NCBI RefSeq assembly: GCF_030295385.1
Contig: NZ_AP027079.1
Coordinates: 2,542,001-2,606,000, forward strand
DNA from: Geothrix oryzae
GTDB taxonomy: Bacteria > Acidobacteriota > Holophagae > Holophagales > Holophagaceae
DNA length: 64,000 bases
Reading direction: 5' to 3'
Positions 43,227-51,373 of the stretch are shown piece by piece. Under the pieces are notes generated by a model. It saw nothing but the letters and a program-made list of their open reading frames with translations, was not told the DNA's origin and did no database searches. A program made the translations under genes and the position numbers. How positions within the stretch are numbered: the stretch's first letter is position 1; each line of letters starts with the position of its first letter.

Positions 43227-43241
43227 CTGAAAGGATGACTC

Positions 43242-43721
43242 ATGAGCCTCTTCCCCCTCGTGCTCCTGGTGGCGGCTGTGGCTGGCGTGACCCTGTCGGC
43301 GCTCCGCGATGGCGCCCGAACCCGCGCGGCCCTTCGCGCCTCGGTCCGGTCCGGCCAGGGTCTGCTCCCGGGACTCCTGGCCGTGCTGGCGGGCGTGGGC
43401 CTGACCATGGCCGCGATCCCGCCCGCCGGGGTGGCCGCGCTTTTCCAGAGCCGCGGCACCGCCGGGTTTTTCCTCCTCGCCGCCCTGGGGGCCTTGATGA
43501 CCATCCCGGGCCCGGTGGCCTATCCCCTGGCGGGCTCGCTGCACCGCATGGGCGCCAGCCTGCCCGCCCTGGCGAGCTTTCTCACGACCCTGACCATGGT
43601 GGGCGCCCTCACAGCCCCCATGGAGATCGCGGCCTTCGGGCGCCGGTTCACCCTCCTCCGCCAGTCCCTGAGCCTGATCCTGGCCCTCCTGGTCGGGGCC
43701 CTCATGGGAGGCCTCCTGTGA
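43242..43721 (+). CDS. Half-permease of the DUF318/ArsP type (N-terminal half)
   Basis: The 159-residue membrane protein has about four to five spans: LVLLVAAVAGVTLSAL, GLLPGLLAVLAGVGLTMA, FFLLAALGALMTIPGPVAYPL and LSLILALLVGALMGGLL. The segment MTIPGPVAYPLAGSL with MVGALTAPMEIAAFG is typical of YraQ/ArsP-like permeases, which otherwise are one long protein. The stop overlaps the next gene by 4 bp (GTGA). It probably works as a heterodimer with the next product. The substrate is unknown; some relatives export methylarsenicals. Confidence 0.75.
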   Translation: MSLFPLVLLVAAVAGVTLSALRDGARTRAALRASVRSGQGLLPGLLAVLAGVGLTMAAIPPAGVAALFQSRGTAGFFLLAALGALMTIPGPVAYPLAGSLHRMGASLPALASFLTTLTMVGALTAPMEIAAFGRRFTLLRQSLSLILALLVGALMGGLL

Positions 43722-44260
43722 AGCCCAGCCTCAAGAACCCCCTCTGGGTGGCCCTCCTGGTCCTGGCGGCCCACCTCCTCCTCTGGATGTCCTGGCCGGA
43801 CCTGGCGGCCCACTCCCTGCGGAACTGGGGCCGGGGCCTGGTCGATGTGGCGCTCGTCGTCCCGTCGGTGCTCGTCCTCATGGGCCTTTTCGACGCCTGG
43901 GTTCCGAAGGAAGCGGTGGCCCGCAGCCTCGGACCAGCCTCAGGGGTCCGCGGGGTCCTGCTGGCCCTGCTCCTGGGAACCGGGGCCGCAGGACCCATCT
44001 ATGCGGCCTTTCCCATCGGCGTGACCCTCCGGGAAAAAGGGGCGCGTCCGGCCAACCTCGTCATCTTCCTGGGCGCCTGGGCGACCATCAAACTTCCGAT
44101 GCTTATGATGGAAAGCGCCTTCCTCGGCCTTCGGTTCGCCTTGCTGAGGCTCGCGTTGACGCTTCCGGGCATCCTGGCCTGCGGGTTCCTGATGGAAGCG
44201 CTCCTGTCCGGAAAGCCTTCCGCTTCCCAGGCCCACGCCAACACCCACCCCGGTGAATAG
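43718..44260 (+). CDS. Half-permease of the DUF318/ArsP type (C-terminal half)
   Basis: The 180-residue protein starts at the GTG at 43718. It has about five spans, with VDVALVVPSVLVLMGLFDAWVP, GTGAAGPIYAAFPIGVTLREKG and LVIFLGAWATIKLPMLMMESA. GPIYAAFPI and the KLPML segment correspond to the conserved core of the DUF318 permease family. It complements the first half gene, with which it overlaps 4 bp. The next gene, a PadR regulator, follows 4 bp after its stop, giving a three-gene autoregulated operon. Confidence 0.75.
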   Translation: MKPSLKNPLWVALLVLAAHLLLWMSWPDLAAHSLRNWGRGLVDVALVVPSVLVLMGLFDAWVPKEAVARSLGPASGVRGVLLALLLGTGAAGPIYAAFPIGVTLREKGARPANLVIFLGAWATIKLPMLMMESAFLGLRFALLRLALTLPGILACGFLMEALLSGKPSASQAHANTHPGE

Positions 44261-44264
44261 TCCG

Positions 44265-44621
44265 ATGCCCGCCTCCAGCCGACAGTCCCGCCACCTCCCC
44301 GCCTTCATCCTGCTGGCCCTGGCGGAGGGCCCCCTGCATGGGCACGCCATCCGCTCCGAGCTCCAGGAGACCCTCCCTGGCTACAAGGCGGACCCTGGCG
44401 CCACCTACCGGACCCTGCAAGCCCTGGAGGAGGCCGGCGATGTGACCTTCCACTGGGACACGAACTCCCGGGGTCCGGCCCGGAAGGTCTACACCCTCGC
44501 CCCCTCGGGCTGGGATCGGCTCGAGCAGTGGAAAGCGGACATCGAGACGCGGCTGACCTTCCTCCAGGCCTTCCTGGACCGCTACGACCACTCGAAAGGG
44601 AATCGCGTCTCCCCGAAGTGA
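44265..44621 (+). CDS. PadR-family transcriptional regulator
   Basis: The 118-residue protein has the PadR winged helix: HLPAFILLALAEGPLHGHAIRSEL, ADPGATYRTLQALEEAGDV and the wing SRGPARKVYTLAPSG. PadR proteins repress efflux or stress genes and respond to small molecules such as phenolics. The start could be the ATG at 44265 or the GTG at 44253 that overlaps the permease stop. It is the last gene of the operon whose promoter carries two palindromes, so autorepression is expected. Confidence 0.88.
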   Translation: MPASSRQSRHLPAFILLALAEGPLHGHAIRSELQETLPGYKADPGATYRTLQALEEAGDVTFHWDTNSRGPARKVYTLAPSGWDRLEQWKADIETRLTFLQAFLDRYDHSKGNRVSPK

Positions 44622-44682
44622 CGGAGCCACCACCCGGCGGAAGCCCCGGGCGGCACCTCCAGGCAGGGCGGGAAACCGCCCT

Positions 44683-45663
44683 TCAGGCGGCCTGGCGCCG
44701 CAGGGCCACCAGGGTGAGATCGTCGCCGCAGGGCGTTCCGGCCAGGTACCGCTCGAGGTCCGCCCGGCAGGCGGCCAGCAGGTCGGGAAAGGGAAGCCCG
44801 GCGCTCCGGCGCAGGGCGGCGGCGGCCCGGCCGATGCCGAACTCGCGGTCATCCCGGGAGCCCTCCGTCCAGCCGTCCGTATAGAGCAGCAGGGTCTGGC
44901 CCGGGCGTAGCGTCAGCTCCCGTTCGGCGTAGACGGAATCGCAGAACAGGCCCAGCGGAAGACCGCCACCCTCGATGGGCCGCACGCCCCGGCCATCGGC
45001 GAGGAGTGGCCGGGGGTGGCCCGCATTGGCGATCGAGAAGCGGCCCTCGGAGGCCAGCCGCAGGGCCACCAGGGTCGCGTAGCTCACCGAGGAAGTGGCG
45101 TCCGCGAAGAGCTCGTTGGCCCGCCCGAACAGGTCCGGAAGCGGCTGCCCGGTGGGCACCAGCGCCCGGAACAGGGCATGCAGATGGGCCTGCAGCAGGG
45201 AAGCGGCCACCCCCTTCCCCGACACATCGCCCAGCAGCAGGTGAAGGGGCTCTCCGGGCGAGGCGGCTGGGATCAAGTCCACATGGTCCCCGGACACCAC
45301 GCCCCGGGGCTCCCAGTGGTAGGCCACCTCCCAGCCGTTCTGCACAAGGTGGGGTGGCGGCAGCAGGCTGCGCTGCACCTTGCCGGCGGATTGGAGGTCC
45401 CGCTCCAGGCCCCGGCGCTCGGCCTCGGACAGGCATTCCAGGCAGACCGTCAGCAGCGGGTCCTGGGCCATGCGATCCGCATTCATGGGGTCGTGGCACA
45501 CCGCACAGGTGCCCCAGGTGCCGATCTCGATGGCGCCGATGGCCGCATCCACCCGCCGCATGAGATCCACCCACTGGCCTTCCCTCCGCGAGGAGGTCAG
45601 GTCGGCCAGGTGATCCCGGCGCGCGATGAGCCGTTCGAGGGTCCGGGTTTCCAGGGGGGTCAC
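44683..45663 (-). CDS. PP2C/SpoIIE-type phosphatase with N-terminal zinc-finger domain
   Basis: The GTG start (45663-45661) overlaps the DinB stop by 4 bp and yields 326 residues. Residues 1-85 resemble a DksA/TraR-type zinc finger: C53-AVC-56 and C74-LEC-77. From residue 90 is the SpoIIE domain, AGKVQRSLLPPP, GVVSGDHVDLI, LLGDVSGKGVAASL, YTDGWTEG and CGDDLTLVALR, with metal-binding Asp residues. Such phosphatases act on anti-sigma-factor antagonists or on response circuits. Fusion with a DksA-like finger hints at a link to transcription or ppGpp. No partner switch genes are adjacent. Confidence 0.85.
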   Translation of the reverse strand: MTPLETRTLERLIARRDHLADLTSSRREGQWVDLMRRVDAAIGAIEIGTWGTCAVCHDPMNADRMAQDPLLTVCLECLSEAERRGLERDLQSAGKVQRSLLPPPHLVQNGWEVAYHWEPRGVVSGDHVDLIPAASPGEPLHLLLGDVSGKGVAASLLQAHLHALFRALVPTGQPLPDLFGRANELFADATSSVSYATLVALRLASEGRFSIANAGHPRPLLADGRGVRPIEGGGLPLGLFCDSVYAERELTLRPGQTLLLYTDGWTEGSRDDREFGIGRAAAALRRSAGLPFPDLLAACRADLERYLAGTPCGDDLTLVALRRQAA

Positions 45664-46160
45664 GAAGGCCTCCCGCCGGCCGCCTCCGCCAGCTTGCGCA
45701 GCAGGGCGATCTGGCCCGCATGGTAGGCGTTGTGCTGCAGCGTGCCCATCAGAAGGCCGCGAATCGTGGTGTCGGAGCCCGATCTGGCCTCGTCGAAGCG
45801 GCTTTCCTCCACCTGGAGGACGGCGGTTCTCAAGCGGCCATGGGCCTCCTCCAGGGCCGCGCAGACCGCCTGCCAGGCGGCTTCGGAGTCCATCACGGCG
45901 GGGCCCCAATCGGAACCTGGTCCGCCCTGCAGGTGGGGGGCGCCGACGATCTGCCGCTCCGCGTCCCGGAGCCAGTAGGCCAGATGGCCCGCAAGCTCCG
46001 CCATGGAGTGGCTGGTGGGGTACGGCCGCCACTGTGCGAGGGGCCCATCGACGCCCGTCAGCAGCTCCATCACGGCCGGCCCATGCCAGGCGCCGCCCCG
46101 GAAGCCGCGCTCGAGCTGGTCCGCCAGGCAGGTGGAGGTCAGGGTCTGGGTCTCGGGCAT
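45660..46160 (-). CDS. DinB-family protein
   Basis: The 166-residue protein is a complete DinB/YfiT-like four-helix bundle with candidate metal ligands: SMAELAGHLAYWLRDAER and GTLQHNAYHAGQIALLR (H-x3-H). DinB proteins are often thiol-transferases or metal-dependent hydrolases. It is the first gene of a pair with the phosphatase (4-bp overlap). Its leader can fold to cover the ribosome-binding site. Compare the broken DinB gene at 22.57 kb. Confidence 0.85.
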   Translation of the reverse strand: MPETQTLTSTCLADQLERGFRGGAWHGPAVMELLTGVDGPLAQWRPYPTSHSMAELAGHLAYWLRDAERQIVGAPHLQGGPGSDWGPAVMDSEAAWQAVCAALEEAHGRLRTAVLQVEESRFDEARSGSDTTIRGLLMGTLQHNAYHAGQIALLRKLAEAAGGRPS

Positions 46161-46163
46161 GAA

Positions 46164-46191
46164 TAACCTCCTTGATGATGAATGGAGGTTA
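46164..46191 (-). promoter_or_regulatory. Hairpin covering the DinB ribosome-binding site
   Basis: A perfect 8-bp inverted repeat (GGAGGTTA 46184-46191 and TAACCTCC 46164-46171, 12-base loop) lies directly before the DinB start on the minus strand. The AAGGAGG Shine-Dalgarno element is inside one arm. It could block translation or serve as an operator for the divergent CGNR regulator. Confidence 0.5.
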
Positions 46192-46246
46192 AATATGAGG
46201 TCCGTTTATAACCTGTCAAGGTGGATTTTTGGGTTATCATTTAGGT

Positions 46247-46885
46247 GTGGACGAAACCCCTGCACTGCCTGCCCAAGGCCCCTTCGAGCTGTCGGGGGGC
46301 GATCTCTGCCTGGATTTCGTGAACACCTGGGGTGACCGCGGCCGGCCGGAGACGGATGGGCTGCGGACCTATCCGCAGCTGGTGGCCTTCGCCCGGCAGA
46401 CCGGCCTGATCGACCCCGCGGGCGAGGCCGCACTGATCGCCCGGGCCGCCGCCAAGGCCCCGGCGGCCTCGACTGCGATCGAGGCCGCCCGGAGCCTGCG
46501 CGAGGCCCTGTACGGCGTCTTCTCGGCCCGGGCCCAGGACCGGGAGATCCCGGGCCGGGACCTGGCCCGGCTCAATGCGGCCCTCCGGGAAGCCCTGCCG
46601 AACCTGCGCCTCAGCCTCCAGGGGAAAGCGCTGGTCTGGCACTGGCGGCCCGATGCCGCCGCCCTGACCTCGCTCCTCTGGCCCATCGCCCGGGCCGCGG
46701 CGGACCTGCTCACCCAGGCCACGGCGCCCGTCCGGGAATGTGGGGGGGCCCAGTGCACCTGGCTGTTCCTCGACCAGAGCCGCGGCCGGTCCCGGCGCTG
46801 GTGTTCCATGGCCAGCTGCGGCAACCGCGCCAAGGCCCGCCGCCACTATCGCCGGACCCGATCCGACTCCCCGGAGGGAAGCTAG
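46247..46885 (+). CDS. CGNR zinc-finger (ABATE domain) regulator
   Basis: The GTG start at 46247 gives 212 residues. The N-terminal part, FELSGGDLCLDFVNTWGDRGRPETD, is the ABATE stress-inducible domain. The C-terminus has a zinc-finger region ECGGAQCTWLFLDQSRGRSRRWC followed by CGNR, the family hallmark, and a basic tail. Such proteins are putative DNA-binding regulators. It is divergent from the DinB-phosphatase pair with 86 bp between. A role in controlling that pair is suggested by position only. Confidence 0.85.
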   Translation: MDETPALPAQGPFELSGGDLCLDFVNTWGDRGRPETDGLRTYPQLVAFARQTGLIDPAGEAALIARAAAKAPAASTAIEAARSLREALYGVFSARAQDREIPGRDLARLNAALREALPNLRLSLQGKALVWHWRPDAAALTSLLWPIARAAADLLTQATAPVRECGGAQCTWLFLDQSRGRSRRWCSMASCGNRAKARRHYRRTRSDSPEGS

Positions 46886-46949
46886 ACCCTCCCGGGTCCT
46901 CTCCCTGGCTCCGGGTAGGCCCGGCCAGGCCCTACACTGGCTCCACTGA

Positions 46950-48977
<2,028 letters not shown>

Positions 48978-48984
48978 ACAGAAA

Positions 48985-49177
48985 AGCATTCACCGCAAGA
49001 AGGCAAAGGAAGGTTTTCCTTTGTGCTCTTTGTGGCCAGTTTTTTCTTTGACCACAAAGAACACAAAGGGCACAAAAACGGACCGATCCTTTTGCGGTTC
49101 TCCGCGTCCGGGCATCCTGGAATCGGTTTCCTTCCTCCGCGTTCTCTGCGGTTGGCGTTTTTCCTCTGTGGTGATCC
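48985..49177. repeat. Intergenic composite palindromic repeat
   Basis: The 200 bp between fadH and the glycosylase gene are built of inverted short words. The main hairpin has 18-bp arms, 49018-49035 and 49052-49069, matching at 17 of 18 positions (CCTTTGTG... / ...CACAAAGG). Around it are more copies of CACAAAG, GCGGTT and TCTCTGCGG words. It resembles the CACAAAG-type intergenic palindromes known from many bacteria. It runs to the GTG start of the next gene. Confidence 0.75.
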
Positions 49178-50365
49178 GTGCTCCCTCTCGTCCCCGCTTC
49201 CGCCGCCCAACGCCTCTTTCTCGGAGCCCAGGGCCTGCTGGACGATCCCAGCCGCCGGGCCACCGTGCCCTCGCTCCAGGCCCTCGTCGAGCGGCTGGGC
49301 TTCGTGCAGGTGGACACCATCAACATCCTGGCGCGGGCCCATGATCTGACGCTCTTCAGCCGTCTGGACGGCTACAGGCCCGAGCAGCTGAAGAAGCTGT
49401 TGGAGGACAAGCGGAGCCTCTTCGAGGGCTTCACCCACGATGCCTCCGCCATCCCCACGGCCTGGTTCCCCCACTGGAAGCCCCGGTTCGAGCGGGATCG
49501 GGCGCGCATCCATGCCCACGCCTGGTGGCAGCACCACTTCCGCGGTACGGACGGCGGGCGCGTGGTGGCCGATGTGAAAGCCCGCATTACGCAGGAGGGT
49601 CCCCTGAAATCCTCGGACTTCGAGCATCCGGAGAAGCGCGGTCCCTGGTGGGGATGGAAACCCCAGAAGGCCGCCCTGGACTTCCTCTGGCGCACCGGCG
49701 AGCTGGCGATTCCGCGGCGCGAGGGCTTCCAGAAGCTCTACGACCTCACGGAGCGCGTGCTCCCGGATCACCACGGCCGGCCCTGCCCCGGACCGGCTGA
49801 ACACCTGGAATGGGCCTGCGCCACGGCCGCCGAACGGCTCTGGCTCTTCACGCCGAAGGAGCTGGCGGATTTCTGGGCGGTGGTCGAGGCGCCGGAGGCC
49901 CGAGCCTGGTGCCGGGCCGCCGAGGCCGGGGGGCGCATCGTGCCCGTGGCGGTGGAAGGGGCCGATGGCGAGGTCCGCCCCGCCTTCGCGCTGGCGGACT
50001 GGGAGACCCGGCTGGCCCGGCTGCCGGAGCCCCCGGACCGCACCCGCCTGCTCTGCCCCTTCGACCCCATCCTGCGCGACCGGACGAGGGCGCTGCGCCG
50101 CTTCGGGTTCGACTACCGCTTCGAGGCCTTCGTGCCCGAGCCCAAGCGCCAGTACGGCTACTTCGTGCTGCCCATCCTCGAGGGCGGTCGCCTGGTGGGC
50201 CGCCTCGATCCCAAGCTGCACCGCGACCGCGGCGTCCTGGAGATCAAGGGCCTCTGGTGGGAGCCCGGGATCAAGGCCACCAAGGCCCGCCGGCGCGGCC
50301 TGGATGAGGCCCTGGAGCGGCTGGCGGTCTTCGTGGGGGCCGGGGAGATCGAGCTTCCCGCTTGA
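49178..50365 (+). CDS. Interstrand-crosslink repair DNA glycosylase, AlkX/YcaQ family
   Basis: The GTG start at 49178 gives 395 residues of the HTH_42 family (AlkZ/YcaQ). The catalytic-type motif QVD in LGFVQVDTINILARAHDLTLFSR fits the QxD subgroup (E. coli YcaQ/AlkX), rather than QxQ of AlkZ. Other conserved parts are FEGFTHDASAIPTAWFP, GPWWGWKPQKAALDFLWR and LLCPFDPILRDRTRALRRFGFDY. These enzymes remove crosslinked or bulky alkylated bases. The upstream repeat ends at its start codon. Confidence 0.88.
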   Translation: MLPLVPASAAQRLFLGAQGLLDDPSRRATVPSLQALVERLGFVQVDTINILARAHDLTLFSRLDGYRPEQLKKLLEDKRSLFEGFTHDASAIPTAWFPHWKPRFERDRARIHAHAWWQHHFRGTDGGRVVADVKARITQEGPLKSSDFEHPEKRGPWWGWKPQKAALDFLWRTGELAIPRREGFQKLYDLTERVLPDHHGRPCPGPAEHLEWACATAAERLWLFTPKELADFWAVVEAPEARAWCRAAEAGGRIVPVAVEGADGEVRPAFALADWETRLARLPEPPDRTRLLCPFDPILRDRTRALRRFGFDYRFEAFVPEPKRQYGYFVLPILEGGRLVGRLDPKLHRDRGVLEIKGLWWEPGIKATKARRRGLDEALERLAVFVGAGEIELPA

Positions 50366-50384
50366 CCACGCTATTCTTGGCCCC

Positions 50385-51227
50385 ATGTCCGCCTCGAAGA
50401 CCCCCCTGCTGAACCGCCTACATGGTGCCCAGGGGTTGTCCCCCAGCCAACGCCAGATCGCCGACTGCCTCATCGCCCACATGAACGAGGCGGCCCTCTG
50501 GGGCGTGGAGGAGCTGGCCGCCAAGTCGCAGACCTGCGTGGCCACCGTGGTGCGGTTCGCGAAGAAGCTGGATTACTCCGGCTATCTGGAGATGCGGAAG
50601 GCCCTCGTCAGCGTCGCCAAGAAGCACTACGGCCGCGGCGAGCAGCTTCTGCAGGCCCCCCGGCAGGCTTCCGCCACCCTCCTGGAGGTCGCCCGGCGCG
50701 ATGTGCGGAACATCGAAACCCTCGTCCAGGCCGTGAACGAGGACCTCCTCCAGCGCGTGGTGAAGCAGCTGAAGGGCAGCCGCATCCGCGTGGCCATCGG
50801 GGATGGCGTCTCGGCCCTCATGGCCCGGCAGCTGGCCTACCTCCTGATCAACACCGGGCTGCCGGTGGTGGAGGGCAACCCCGCCGATTTCGCCACCCAG
50901 GTGGGGATGCTCGATGCCAGGGATCTGCTCATCGCCATCAGCATCACCCCCTACACGCAGGAGACCCTCGACGCCGCCGCCTATGCCCGCAAGCGGGGCA
51001 TTCCGGTCCTGGTGTTCACGGACAGCCTCAACTCGCCCCTGGCCAAGTCGGCCACCCTGGCCCTGCCCATTCCCGGCGAGAACCTCCTGTTCTCCCACAG
51101 CGTGACGGCCTTCGGCGTCCTGGCCCACGCCATCGCCACCTCCATCGCCAGCCAGGCCCCGCAGAAGGCCCTGAGCAAGCTGCGCGAGGTCGAACGGGTC
51201 GCCCAGCGGAAGTTCGCCAAGACCTGA
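50385..51227 (+). CDS. RpiR/MurR-family transcriptional regulator
   Basis: The ATG at 50385 gives 280 residues: an N-terminal HTH_6 (LSPSQRQIADCLIAHMNEAAL, AAKSQTCVATVVRFAKKLDYSGYLEM) and a C-terminal SIS domain (about 125-260, with RIRVAIGDGVSALMARQLAYLL and LLIAISITPYTQETLDAA). SIS domains bind phosphosugars or related ligands. It is 146 bp upstream of the TonB-receptor operon on the same strand and is the obvious candidate regulator for it. The ligand is not known. Confidence 0.9.
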   Translation: MSASKTPLLNRLHGAQGLSPSQRQIADCLIAHMNEAALWGVEELAAKSQTCVATVVRFAKKLDYSGYLEMRKALVSVAKKHYGRGEQLLQAPRQASATLLEVARRDVRNIETLVQAVNEDLLQRVVKQLKGSRIRVAIGDGVSALMARQLAYLLINTGLPVVEGNPADFATQVGMLDARDLLIAISITPYTQETLDAAAYARKRGIPVLVFTDSLNSPLAKSATLALPIPGENLLFSHSVTAFGVLAHAIATSIASQAPQKALSKLREVERVAQRKFAKT

Positions 51228-51309
51228 GGCCCCCTCGGTCGCTTGAACCCTCCCGGATCCTCGTCTGGCGGCGGGAGGTCAGCGGCCTGCAGGGTCGATG
51301 AAAAAAAAC

Positions 51310-51338
51310 TTGACTCGCATTTAGCAAAAGCATTACTT
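51310..51338 (+). promoter_or_regulatory. Promoter of the TonB receptor/cyanophycinase operon
   Basis: TTGACT (51310-51315) and TTACTT (51333-51338), 17 bases apart, lie in an A+T-rich stretch about 35 bp before the receptor start. The A-run 51301-51308 just upstream may act as an UP-like element. Confidence 0.55.
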
Positions 51339-51373
51339 TTTCGTCACCAATCCAAAACTTTTCGGGAGGCGTG

